Of a stretch of DNA of 64,000 bases, positions 46,418 through 58,139 are shown piece after piece. The notes below the pieces were generated by a model. That model searched no databases, was not told where the DNA came from, and saw nothing but the letters and a program-made list of their open reading frames with translations. The DNA comes from Pleurodeles waltl (lineage: Eukaryota > Chordata > Amphibia > Caudata > Salamandridae): positions 1,351,916,323 through 1,351,980,322 of the forward strand of contig NC_090444.1 in NCBI RefSeq assembly GCF_031143425.1. Reading direction: 5' to 3'. A program made the translations under genes and the position numbers. Numbering within the stretch: the first letter of the stretch is position 1; every line of letters starts with the position of its first letter.

Positions 46418-46980
46418 AGGATGAAGCACTCTGGGCACAAAGCCCCCTCCAGAACCAGTGGAGATTCACATCCACTACCTCAGTCCTTGGCAGGATAAAG
46501 CACTCTGGGCACAAAGCCCCCTCCAGAACCAGTGGAGAAAGGCATCCACTTGAGAGACTGTGGCTTTGCACTCCCCAGGATAAAGCAGTGGGCAAACCAT
46601 CCACTGGAGAGAATTGAGAGACTGTGGCTTTGCACTCCCCAGGATAAAGCAGTGGGCAAACCACCCACTGGAGAGACTTGAGAGACTGTGGCTTTGCATT
46701 CCCCAGGATGCAGCAGTGGGCAAAGCCCCCACTGGAGAGACTTGAGAGACTGTGGCTTTGCATTCCCCAGGATAAAGCTGTGGGCAAACCACCCACTGGA
46801 GAGACTGGAGAGACTGTGGCTTTGCACTCCCCAGGATAAAGCAGTGGGCAAACCACCCACTGGAGAGACTTGGGAGACTGTGGCTTTGCACTCCCCAGGA
46901 TAAAGCAGTGGGCAAACAACCCACTCGAGAGACTTGAGAGACTGTGGCTTTGCACTCCGCAGGATACATCAATGGCATGG
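46418..46980. repeat. 64-bp minisatellite, ~7 regular units plus two degenerate ones
   Basis: The landmark 'aggata/aggatg' begins at 46577, 46641, 46705, 46769, 46833, 46897 and 46961: exactly 64 bases each time. Two longer, diverged units precede (46418, 46492). The unit has no stop codon in any minus frame, so long but meaningless minus-strand open frames arise (46398-47009 and others). Confidence 0.9.
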
Positions 46981-47440
46981 AGCCCCCTCATGGATCTGGC
47001 GTCGTGCACTCATCCGGCTGAGGTGCCCCCCCTTCTCTTCCCCCTTAGGTGCCTGTTGTATTTCTATCTGATGCCCCAGCAGTGGTCTCTCCGTTTTGAT
47101 CAGGTATTGAGTGTGGGCCTCGCCCATGCATTATGGGCCCAGTGGTCCACGGACTATGATGGGGGAATACCTTGGACTTGTATTCTTGGTGTATATATTT
47201 GTTTCTAGTGTAAGTATATGTATATGAATGTATATATTTTTGATTACTGTTTTTGAATAGATTACAAACGTTCGACTCATTTCCTTTTGTCCTTGCATTC
47301 TTCCAGGGGGAGTTGGGAGCTGTTAATGTAATGTATGTACTTGTGTGTGTGTTGTAGTGGGTGAGGGTGGGGGTGGTAGTGTTGCGTGTTGCGTGTGTGT
47401 CAGTCTTTTTTCCCTCCCCTGCGTCGTAGGTGCAGTACTC

Positions 47441-47524
47441 ACCGTGGTCTTCGTCGCCGTCTTTGTTGTTCTGGTAGAGAAGCAGGAAGATAAAGGCTGG
47501 CAGTATCTGGAGTTCCGGTTCCAT
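47441..47524 (-). other. Possible short coding exon near right end of element C
   Basis: Minus-strand ATG (47524) gives 'MEPELQILPAFIFLLLYQNN' and 'KDGDEDHG', ending at a consensus donor CACG|GTGAGT. It may be an upstream exon of a minus-strand gene, but no partner exon could be identified. Confidence 0.3.
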
Positions 47525-47589
47525 GGCATCCTGGTTCCTCATGGGGTGTGTAGAGGTGAGCGTTTTCCCTTCCAAGTCCCGTTTCCGCC

Positions 47590-47852
47590 ATGCTTTTGTT
47601 CGCGGTGAATCCGCCCCGGAAAAGGTGGCAGATTGGACTGTTGTAATACAGTGGGCGAAACTTTGTCTTCCGCCAATCTGTTGGCGGCTACCGCTGCGGT
47701 GTTTGTAAGTACCGCCGTGGCGGTCGTAGTGTTAAAGTGGCTGTCTATGTTGGCGGTTTCCGCCACGGTCGTGATTCCATTTTTTTTACCGCCGGCCTGT
47801 TGGCGGTTTTACGGCCGCTTTAACACCGACCGCCAGGGTTGAAATGACCTCC
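47590..47852. repeat. Right terminal region of element C
   Basis: Repeated 'ttggcggt', 'accgcc' and 'ggcggtcg' motifs in both orientations form multiple short hairpins leading into the terminal repeat. The left terminal region (38456-38740) has the same style ('ttaccgccgtgcagaag', 'caccgccgccgccgtgg'). Confidence 0.6.
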
Positions 47853-48129
47853 ATTATCTTTTCCTAAACAAATATATTTTTTGGGTATTTTTTTAATCTA
47901 TTTTTTTAGTATTTTTATTATTTTTATACACATAAACCCCAAAATCATCTACAAAAACCCACCCACAAAAAAAACACATGTTAAAATATAATACCCTCCA
48001 CCCCACAACCCACTTATACTAACTAAACTAACAGCCTATTCCAACCTAACACTATGCCCCCTAAACCCACTAAATAAAGAACCAGGAAAGAGGAGGGAGG
48101 GGAGGGAATCATGGCTGAGGGTCCAACAG

Positions 48130-48629
48130 TCACAAGTTTGTCCTCCGGAGGATCTTCTTTATCCCACGCAGTCTCCTGCTATTGCAGGACACGTCCTGCT
48201 GCAGCCTGTCCATCCTGAGCAACATCTTTTGCATGTCACGTTGCATGTTCATAAATTCTGCATTGTTTATGACTGCAGCAGGGGTGGTCTGTGTGCCACT
48301 AGTGGATGGTTGTGCTTGTGCCGGTGCCATGCTTGGAGAGGGAGGTGCAGGAGCTACCGTTAGTGGGCCAGGAGTGGAGGATGTAGAAGGACCTGCAACA
48401 GTGGCTCTCATCCTTGGGGCGACCTGGGTCAGAGTGGTGGTGCTGGTGGTGGTGGCTGTTGTTGGCAAGGATGGCCCCCCTTGGGCGAATGCCCTCCAGA
48501 CCCCCGTGGCTCTCTCATGGCGATAACACCGTGCCATGTTGCAGAACCCAGACTCCACATCTAGAATGTTGCGGTAAAGCATTGCCGTCCTCTGGAATTC
48601 TCTGATCTGATTGGCATCCATGATGGCAG
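48130..48629 (-). pseudogene. Second Myb/SANT-like gene, exon 3 (A2)
   Basis: Acceptor tttttacag|ctgcca. Reads 'IMDANQIREFQRTAMLYRNI', 'ESGFCNMARCYRHERATGVW', a Ser/Thr/Pro linker and the helix 'MQRDMQKMLLRMDRLQQDVS', ending 'RRTNL' at 48130. Open and in phase with exon 2 (A+CT = Thr). Closely related to A1 24680-25161. Confidence 0.7.
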
Positions 48630-49808
48630 CTGTAAAAATGGAGAAAGCCAAACATTAGTTACATCATTGTGTGATACATCTACTGATGATATTCTAACAC
48701 TTCCTCAAAAGTAGCTTTAACAGTCAAAATCCCAGTACAGACCATAGATTGTCCCTGAGAAATGACATGCCAACGCAGCCTACACATCTCCTATCTAACA
48801 GCACAGCAATGCTCAAAAAGGTGTGTAACTACTTAAATGATCTATGCATCATTGTTCTGCCATTAGTCACATAACAAATGCTGCAAACATGTGACAGGCC
48901 AACTAATGACTATCTTCTGGATGACAATCAAGGACCACAACATCAGTGATTTGTAAATGGAATTGGCAGAATGGTATGCAGTTGCTAATCATGAGGGGGT
49001 ATCCTAGGTTGGAACAAATGAATGTTGGAATTACATGTCTGTCTTCTACACTGGGATCCTCACACCTAGGTACACATATTTCATAACCCTAACCCTGTGC
49101 CTCAGGAGGTGCTGGACATGCAACACATACTTTCAAACATCAAGGACAGCCAGGAAGCTGTGGACAGCTGTCCATGGGTTTAGTCAGTCCGCCATAGGTA
49201 AGGAGGGTTGCCAACTAGGATAGACACAAACACTGGACAATCACATCCACATTTATGTTCCTAATTGCGTACAATTGTCCACATCATTTGATCTCACTAA
49301 TACCTTTCCAGAAACAAGCACGTAGATGCAAGCACCCATCTGGGCTTGAGCTGCTATGACATTCTACTCAAGTGCCACATAAACGTAGCACAACATGTGG
49401 AGCTAGATGCTGCTAGGAAGTCAAACATACAGTCCTACATGTTCATTAGTTAACAGGGAGGCTCAAGTCTGTGGGTAATAGTTTGGCCTCACTGGTCTGT
49501 GTGAATCAGGGTATGACTTGCTGACTAAATCATGAAAATGCCTACCTCCAAAATTTTCATTGGCATAAATCTAGCAACAAATATGACCCTGTTCACCTGC
49601 CCATGCCTTCAGCGCAGCACTAGATACCCAAAATATGACTCTCCTCCACTGATTGTCCAACTCAAAAATGTAACAAAATGTCAAAGTCCAGGCAAGTCAC
49701 AGATCAGATCTTGTGCCAGCAAATCATACATTGCTATGTGTCTGCCACACAGGAGTCAATCACACAACAGCTGCAAACACAACACAGAACTAACATATCA
49801 ACACTTAC

Positions 49809-49868
49809 TGGATATATCTGGGTCTGCAAATCAAGCCACTTCTCCAATTGTGTAGGGGGCTGGTCCAC
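49809..49868 (-). pseudogene. Second Myb/SANT-like gene, exon 2 (A2), nonsense codon
   Basis: A 60-bp exon between tttacag|gtggacc and tatcca|gtaagt, encoding 'GPAPYTIGEVA' then TGA (probably from CGA) and 'FADPDIS'. Phase-correct, unlike the A1 copy. Confidence 0.7.
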
Positions 49869-51689
49869 CTGTAAAACATGGAAGGGTGAAATGTGCTCAA
49901 TGTCTGCTCACTGTACAAAACTTGGAACAAAAACTCACTGTGTGTGACATTCTATATGATAGAGCAGCACCTCTGGCATGTAGACACCCCAACAAACATA
50001 CTACTGCAAGCATGTATTGACCCTGTCACTCCAGGTAGTGATAGACACACATATGCACACATGCTCTAGCCCTAACAGTCATGTGGTGACAAACATGATT
50101 ACTCAATTGGGTGCAGATTTATTTAGAGGGTACTCCATTTCTTAATTTGTTGTTATGAGAGACATGCAAAGCCACATTCCAGGTGCACGACAATACCAGT
50201 CACTCAGGTATAGTGGCTTGTGCATCAAGGGACAATCAGTTACTGTGTGATGCTCATGTGGGTTGAGTTTAGCTCATGAATTTTTAATGCTTTCTATGGT
50301 CAATAATATGTGGGCCTGTGTTGTCTGTAGGTTACACATGCCACATTGCCAGTGTACCCACAGCCGTATATGCCCCCTGTGAAACCATGATTTCAGGGAT
50401 CCTGTGTGTTACTTGATGACAATGTTACGCTAAACGTGGATTGGCCATTCATCTAAATCAAAATAACAAAACAAATATGTTGACAGTGTCTAATTTTGTC
50501 ATCCATGACAGAATGCATGTGCACAGGTGTAGTCATTGCACCTGAAATGTGTTGCTCTGGGCCCTGTGTACCTATATCAGGTATTGTAAATCACAGGTAG
50601 CCACATTTATCATCTTACATTTGCCAAGTTGGGTGATCTGAGGTTATACAATGAACTTACACTGTCCCGTAATTGAAACATGGTTTAGCAAATGTCTGAC
50701 TGTGGCAATCTTGATGAGGTGGGTCTCAATTTGTATGCACCTTGGGAATGGCAGCAGACGCAGGAATGCTGGTCTGCTGATCTTAGCATACATCCATGTC
50801 TGTGATAGCCTTCATACCGAGAAGTTAACTGTTGTCCATATGCTGCACTAGATCAGCAGGGGTGTACCAAACGTAAACTACCAAACTGTTTTGTCATTTA
50901 AAATGTAAGATGTCAAGCAGTCAGGGGTCCCTTGCACAACATCATGCAAATAAATGTTTAGTGACCATCCATTCACAAAGTTCAGGGATCCCATGATGAC
51001 CCATAAACTTATGAAAATTGCTTGGCTATAAAGTGACACAGATGGCAAATGCATCAGCTCTGTACCAGCAATTGTGCCCAAGGGAAATTAAAACACACAG
51101 GAACAATGAACATAGGGCCAGATATTTTTATTTTTTTTAACGTGTAGCATTTGCTTCATGTTTTTACGCTACATCTATGGAAAGTAGCACCAAACATTTA
51201 GATATTATCCAGTGTGCATTACTTTGGCATGCATTTCTAATTTAAATGCTACACAAACCAAGTCAAAGTATCAGCCTAAAATATTACCAGAGGTTAGGAA
51301 GAACTTTGTACGAATGGCTACGAATACAGTTCAGACATGTATTCCAAATAATTGTGGACTACTTTCATTCCTTGATTTAGCATATGAAATACATCTCATT
51401 CCTGGTACACTTACTGACCATGAATAAAACATTTGTTTGTGCGGCATTACCATCATCTATTGACGTCATAGCAGCACTTATTTATAAGATCAAGTTGTGT
51501 TTTATAATTTTGTGCAGCTTGTGCGTCAACAAATTACGGCAATGTGTAGCTTATATTGTATAAATCAGGTCCACTGTAAATTTAAGTTGCATTCCACATG
51601 TCCACAAACATTGCATACAGCATGTCAACAAATCTGCTACTGGCACTACAGAGCATTTAAATGTGCACATTAGTCTGATCTGTACTCAC

Positions 51690-51975
51690 CAACAGGGCCA
51701 CCAATCACCACACCCAGGTGGTCCAGCAGGTCTTGCTCTCTGGCCACAAGGTCAGCCCAGCGATGCTTGATTTGGTGGTCGTTCCGCTGGGGGATGAATA
51801 TTCTCTTCAGATGGAAGAGCACCTTGGACCACCTGGGCCTCCTCGCCTACCTGTGATACCCCTCTATCACCCTGCCACCAGCCTCTAACATCAAGGGTAG
51901 GAAGTGGCACACCAGCCAAATTAAAGCCCCCAGCTCCTCCTCACCCATTCTCCCCAGACGTGGCCTTTCCAACAT
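51690..51975 (-). pseudogene. Second Myb/SANT-like gene, exon 1 (A2), nonsense codon
   Basis: ATG (51975) 'MLERPRLGRMGEEELGALIW', 'LVCHFLPLMLEAGGRVIEGY', then a TAG after 'HR', 'RWSKVLFHLKRIFIPQRN' and 'DHQIKHRWADLVAREQDLLD'. Three helices with 'HQIKHRWADL' as recognition helix. The frame is otherwise continuous and better preserved than in A1. Donor GTTG|GTGAGT. Confidence 0.75.
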
Positions 51976-52149
51976 GACAAAAATGTAATAGTGATAGGAA
52001 AGGGTAAATAGGAAAATATAGGGAAAGGAGGTAGGGAAATGAAATATAAAGAACCCTCAAACAGCCCAACAATACCCCAACTAACAATACCCACTACACA
52101 CTCCCAACAGTACAAAGACAAAATCAGACACAAAAAATGACAAATACAC

Positions 52150-54445
52150 ACTTACGCTGAATCACTGAGACACATACAAATACAACAGATGACAAATGGA
52201 ACGGCACACAGGAGACAAAAGCACAATTTGGATAGACAAAACTCTCAGCACAGCCACACAGGCTAGAAGAATCACAGACTGCAAAGTGAAAGTGAAAGTA
52301 CACCCACTGTACCATTTCTGTAAACAGGATATCCTACTACATTACTTCCTGTCTCAAATGCGGTGCGTTTTTATTATGATGCGTGAAATTTTTATGACTC
52401 TTACGGGCCTAGTGTAAAAAAAATGTACACCACATTTTGAGTCATATAAATGATTTATGTTTCTCCTGTGGCAGTGGAGGACCAGCAGACCATGATGCAT
52501 GTGTTCACATATTTCCAGTGGTTCATTGCACAAAGGTGTCCAGTTCAAGTGTGTGGCCATGTGTACCCTGTGTCAGTATTGGCCTCCATGTTGTCACAGT
52601 TACGTGCAGGTCTAGACATGAGTCTGTGGAGCCATTCCCTGCATTAACAGAGTATCCTTCAAAGCATAATTGACCTAAAGGCAAAGATAAATTGACGACA
52701 CACATGGGGATAGTCCTGCTATGGCACTGCAGAACATTTATAAGGCTGACAACAGGGCAACCTTGGGGTGCTTAAAAACTTTATGGATCAGTAATAGGAA
52801 ACAGGCAGGTTTCATCACAACATTTGTACACAGGGTGGCCTCTAAAATTCCCACTGCAACAGGGAATATCAGTGCCTCTGAGCTGATTAATCTCACAGCT
52901 AGTCACCATGCAAGCACCATCAACAGGTTGCGGCCAATGTGAATCTGTGTGTGGACCGTCAGGGCACAAACATGTTTTGTCCTTTCATACACATTAGCAA
53001 ACGTTGTTTGTTGTCCTGGAGGCACCGTACCAAATCCATGCATACAACCATAGTACACTGTCACTGTTTGTCACTCATGAATACATGAAACCCAGACAAG
53101 GGATGGGGGCTGGATTGGGCATTTTGAATACATGTCCCAGACCATAATACGATAAGTAAACTGATTAAACTATACTATACATTTGAGGATTTATCGTAGA
53201 CCTACCAGACACAATACCCCAGGAGGAAAGAGAGGGCATGGAAAGCAACTATGAGACAAATGTAGCCACAGGGAACCTCTCTGGTAACGCAAAAGACAGG
53301 AACCAGTCAGGCTAAAAGGATGCAGGGTCAGTCAGGAACAAAAATAAACAAGGCAAATACACAGTGAGCAGACTCTGACTGGGACAAGCCGGAACAACAA
53401 TGTGGGAACTAAAAACTGTACTTGTGCTGTGGGTTGCAAAGTTACACAATACCCCAAGGCCTGTGTTACACAAGTGATTTATACGGCAATGCACAACAAG
53501 GATATTCAGAAAATGGCAGCTTCTAAGCAGTTCCAGGCAGCAGCAATGGCAGTGCAGGTTCAAATGGCTAGTCTGCATGGATGTGCTCACAGGTGTGGGC
53601 AGCTTCAGTCTCTCACAAGTCCTGTAGGTGAGAATCAAGTTCAAAGGGCCAACAGTACATTTCACATGGGAAACAATGGACAGGTGATTAGAGGTCCTAC
53701 CGACTACCAGGCAGTGCATTATCAGACCTGAAGTTCATGCTGACAGATGAACTATGACTATGGCATGCCATACTAAAGATTGAAGAACACAGGAGTCAGA
53801 ATGGGAGTCTGGGTGTGTGTAGATGAAGGTTATCAGGGCACCAATAGTCCATTTACAGGGCCCCCTAGAGAAGGGTGGGGAGAGATTGAAATCATGGCAG
53901 TGGCAGGACTTATTACCTGGGATGGACTACGCAGGGCATGTCTTGTGAGCAATGCTTGTCATACCTGGGGAACTTGTGCTATCCATTTTCAGCTTAGGTG
54001 GACTTCTTGTCACACATGCTCCTTGCAAAGATAGCTGATGTCACACTTACTGCTTTCAAGGGTCTGGTCACACGTTCCTGTTACCAATGCAATAGCACAT
54101 CCACTGACTCATGTATGAAACACTTTTGTACCTTATGATTGATGGTGTCTTAGTTGTCTGTCATGTACTGCAATGGCTCATGTTGGAAACATGGATGTGT
54201 CTCATAGATGTAGTCCTCTGATTTTGCCCTTCACATGTGAAATAGACAGGACATATGTCATTTCCACTGTGTGTGATGTTGGGTGTACATTCAAATCCAT
54301 CAAATGTGATGTGGCTTTTTAAGTATCCTAATCTGTATTTCTGCAATGCTCCATGAGGCTAAACTCTAATTATGATTCCTAGGGATCATGTGATGTATAA
54401 ATAATTACCCAGACTATGATTGAGTGATAAAGTGAGGTGTTTAAT
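52150..54445. other. Non-coding right part of A2
   Basis: Alignable in pieces with A1 28090-31090. No exon recognised. A 109-codon plus-strand frame at 53402-53731 has no domain and is treated as chance. Confidence 0.5.
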
Positions 54446-54690
54446 GACGTAACAAGGAGAAATATTTTTATTTCTACTTATGTTTTCCTCTTTCCACAGG
54501 TGCTGCTTTTGGCAGTACACAAAGACAGGGTAAAGTGCATCAGAGGATTGTTTTTGTGCAGGAAGGCGTCCCTTCCTGCACAAAAACAATCCTGCCTGCA
54601 ACGCAGGCACCTTTGCACTATGACACAAGGGTGCCTGCATTGGCGCTAGGCAGCCAAAAGTACGGCTGCGCAAGGAAACCAAATTTTCTC
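54446..54690. mobile_element. MITE-like element with perfect 22-bp hairpin
   Basis: 54545-54566 and 54571-54592 are perfect inverted repeats ('ggattgtttttgtgcagg' and complement) with a 4-base loop. 'tgcattggcgctaggcagcc' matches the element at 3110-3345. It abuts the truncated end of A2 and may mark the deletion breakpoint. Confidence 0.6.
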
Positions 54691-55984
54691 TCTACACTGG
54701 CTTTATCTGTGCCACATATTTCATCCCTTCTGGTGATCTCCTCATGGTGAAATATGTTGCCTTCTAGCTTAGCCCCATGCCTCTACTAGTACAATTTTGA
54801 AGTAGGCCCGCTAAAATGCACCAGTATTAGACCAGGATCACCCTCTAACCCTGTAGGTTGTCTTAGTAGATCCCTTTCAACTCAACCACTTAGACCAGGA
54901 CTTCAAAGTGTGTGGCAATCTTTCTGCTCTTTTGCCCACTCTGTGGTAAATTAACTAAGGCTGTGGTATCCTTTAATTGAAATTAAATCAAAATAAATTT
55001 TTTTACAGCCAAAAACAGCCTTCTGATCCAGTCTAACTTCAAGTTACTTACACTCTGAGATTCACGGAAGATGCTAAATAGGAGAAAAACTTTAATCACA
55101 TTTTAGCTTATTGTTGAAGATAAGACAATATAGTTGTAAATAGGAAAAGGGGTCTGTCCTCTTTGTTCTTGATGTTAGAATATCTATTTGTGTAGAGATG
55201 ATGCTTTTAAATCTCTTACAGTAAAATATTTTTTTATTTTGTTCTATTTTGGCACTGAACCACAGCCCATGCCAAGAGGCACATGGAGGGTGGTAATACA
55301 AAGTAATTAACAAAATCAATGTTGTAGGCACTATACATAAAATATGCTGCTCAATTTATGGTACTCAACTCAGACCTGCCAACCTGTGAAACCTTTTACC
55401 CTGTGAGGAGAGGGCTGGGCCTCAAAGGGGAAAGGGCTTTTTGCCAAGCACTTTTAATTCACTGCCTATGAGCCCCTTGGGACCCCTCAAACCCCTTTTA
55501 CTCCTCCAACATTAAAATGTAGATTTTCAGGCTGTCGCTGATGTGAGGTTTCACACCTCATAAGGGACATCGGCTGTGCAGAAGAGCAAACCAATTAGCT
55601 GGAAATCTGCTCTCTGCAGGAGTTTCTAGATATTTGTTTGCACACTGTGTGATATCGGCTCCTCACCGGGTGACCCTGTGATGGGAGCCGATATTGCGCA
55701 AAACACAGTGGCACTGTGTCAGTTGGAAGGTCTGTCAAGTTAATATAATCGAAAAGGCAAAAGGTTGTGTCTACACTACCAGGACTCAAACTTGTGACCT
55801 TCAGGTTGCTGCATGAGTCAGCATTCAGCATTAAAGGAAATCTACTCAAGGAGCAATAAACAGCCACAAAAAATACCAAAGAAAAAGTAAAGGAGTTTTT
55901 GTACCTCTGGAAATCTCATAAAACAAATACATTTCTTACTCCACATATTATTAGAGCCACCTGCAATGTTAGAAGTTAGAGAGG
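54691..55984. other. Non-coding stretch, no gene recognised
   Basis: No domain-bearing frame. A 94-codon minus frame at 55595-55879 is unsupported. A short palindromic pair around 55530-55700 ('gatatcggct' / 'agccgatatt', 'cacactgtgt') is visible. Confidence 0.5.
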
Positions 55985-56590
55985 CAGATTGCTCCGACAT
56001 CACAAGCCATATTTATCAAACATTTATGCAAAGCAACGCAACAAGCCACCTTGCTGCACTGCGTGAAAGCAAGAGGGTAGGAATGCACCGTATTTAACAC
56101 AATAAGGCAGATTCTTGTTCTCTGCTTGCACTGGGGCACAAACTGTTGCTCAGTGCCAACACAGGCATCCTAACAACATTGAGCAAGGGTGACTGCGTTG
56201 TAGGCAAGGTTGTTTTTTTTGGGCAGGAAGTGGCACCTTCCTGTACAAGAACAATCTTCTAGGGCATTTTCCTTTTTACACGTGAGGAAAAAATGAGGAT
56301 AAAGATATTTCTACTTGTTACGTAGCATTCTAACATACTCCCAGGTCTACCAGTACTGATAAGTCTGGTAATGCTTCAGAATCTATGGGTGGATTCGTGG
56401 GCCAACCCACGCTCCACCCATGAAACACCTCCCGGGGGTAGAGTAACAAAAGGCAGCGACTTGTGCTGAATTGGGTTATTCTAGATTTACCAAGCCACAC
56501 AGGGCCACGTGCGGTGCATTGTTGGTTTGGTACATTTAATCTATTTTTTGCGTCACTCTTGTGCTAGCTTGCTTGGCACAAGGACAAAGC
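55985..56590 (+). repeat. MITE/SINE-like element of the 4730-5044 family
   Basis: 'agccatatttatcaaac', 'caagccaccttgctgcactg' and 'gggcaggaagtggcaccttcctg' parallel 4730-5044. The hairpin near 56205-56258 is decayed. Right part (56300-56590) resembles no other copy here. Confidence 0.5.
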
Positions 56591-58045
56591 AAAACATTGA
56601 TGAATATGCCCGATGGGTTTATATGGGAATCTTCAATGATTTTAATTGGGTGCAGAACTTAAATAGGCAACAAAGACAGCAACTTCCAAACAGGAGTAAC
56701 AAAATAAAACTTTCTTGTCCCATAAAAAAGAGATTTGAAATCCTGGATTTCCTAAGGGGTCTAGTTTTCAAAAATTCACAGGTTTGGTAGGTTTCCCTAG
56801 GTGCCGGCTGAACTAGAAGCCAAAATCCACACCTAGGCACTTTCCAAAAAACAGGTCAGATTTCAATGTAAAAATGTGATGTGTCCATGTTACGTTTCCT
56901 GTCCGGGCACTAGGCCTACCGACACAAGTGAGGTACCATTTTTATAGGGAGACTTGGGGGAACACAGAATAGAAGAACAAGTGTTATTGTTCATTGTGTT
57001 TCTCTACATTTTTTCCTTCCAAATGTAAGACAGTGTGTAAAAAAGACATCTATTTGAGAAATGCCCTGTAATTCACATGCTAGTATGGGAATCCCGGAAT
57101 TTGGAGATGTGCAAATAACCACTGCTTCTCAACACCTTATCTTGTGCCCATTTTGTAAATACAAAGGGTTCTCTGGTGCCTATTTTTCACTCTTTACATT
57201 TCACCGAATTAATAGATGTATACCCGGTATGCAATGAAAACCCATTGCAAGGTGCAGCTCATTTATTGGCTCTGGGTACATAGGGTTCTTGATGAACCTA
57301 TAAGACCTATAAATCCCTAAAACCAGAAGAGTCCAGCAGACGTAACAGTATATTGCTTTTATAAATCTGCCATAGATAGAAAATGTTATTGAAGAAAATG
57401 TGGACAGAAATGGCTCCTTTTTTCACCTCAATTTCAATATATTTTTATTTCACCTGTTACTTTCTGTAGGGAAACCTTGAAGGATCTACACAAATAACCC
57501 CTTGCTGAATTCAGGATGTTGTCTACTTTTCGAAAATGTTTACCTATCTGGGATCCAGCATTGGTTTCATACCCATTTCTGTCACTAACTGGAAGAAGGC
57601 TAAAAGCACAAAAAACAGTAAAAATGGGTTACGTCCCAGTAAAATGCCAATATTGTGTTGAACAATATGTTTTTCTGATTCAAGCCTGCCTTTTCCTCAA
57701 AGCTGGGAAGATTGTGATTTTTTACCATCACAAAGCTTTTGTTGATGCCATTTTCAGGTAAAAAAACACATGATTTCTTCTGCAGTCCTTTTTTCCCATT
57801 TTTTCTGTTGAAAAAACACATTGTAGCTGTATTTTGGCTAATTTCTTGGTCTCCTCCAGGGGAACCTATAAACTCTGGGTACTAATAGAATCCGTAGGAT
57901 GTTGGGGGAAAAGGATGCAAATATGGCATGGGTAGCTTATGTGGACAGAACGTTATGAGGGCCTAAGCATGAACTACCCCAAATAGCCAAAAAAGCTTGG
58001 CACAGGAGGGAGAAAAACCTGACAACGAAGGGGTTAAGGAATCAC
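56591..58045 (+). repeat. Long unclassified interspersed repeat
   Basis: A coherent-looking block including 'aaaattcacaggtttggtag', 'ccctaggtgccggctgaac', 'cactaggcctacc' and ending 'gacaacgaaggggttaagg'. No open frame longer than ~90 codons, no domain. The style suggests a high-copy salamander repeat; class unknown, boundaries approximate. Confidence 0.4.
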
Positions 58046-58139
58046 AAAAATCCAGGGTAGACATAATTCGTTGTTTTATAAAACTAGACAGTATTTTGAC
58101 ACTGTGATGAACTTACCTAATGAAATCAATATCAACCTA

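Larger units (their letters stand above)
38456..47852. mobile_element. Element C: 9.4-kb Harbinger nested in A2, duplication ATT
   Basis: Left end GGGGGTCATTACAACATTG, right end inverted GGAGGTCATTTCAACCCTG, flanked by ATT at 38453-38455 and 47853-47855. Removing it rejoins two A2 halves that are contiguous in A1. Gene order: Myb-A (+, 39056-41081), HARBI1-type transposase (-, 42625-41561), Myb-B (+, 43766-46379), with the last two divergent. It carries secondary insertions at 40253-40763 and 42630-43233. Its GGGGGTCATT ends match the MITE at 15460-16368. That two back-to-back insertions make up this interval is less likely but not excluded. Confidence 0.8.
47856..54445. mobile_element. Element A2, right part (transposase end missing)
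   Basis: Continues the A1-like sequence after element C: second Myb-like gene, flanks matching 28090-28210, 29200-29340 and 30990-31090 of A1, ending near 54445 at 'gtgaggtgtttaatga'. The transposase gene and right end are absent, replaced by a small MITE. A stretch equivalent to A1 28450-29190 is also missing. Confidence 0.75.

Noticed and set aside
46398..47009. 203-codon minus-strand frame with repeating 'KPQSLKSLQWVVCPLL' peptides (and two overlapping frames)
   Set aside because: Direct product of a stop-free 64-bp tandem repeat; the period is not a multiple of three, so all frames look open.
20000..55000. Host HARBI1 or NAIF1 genes
   Set aside because: The copies have terminal repeats, target duplications and multiple disabling mutations, so they are transposon genes and not the conserved single-copy host genes.
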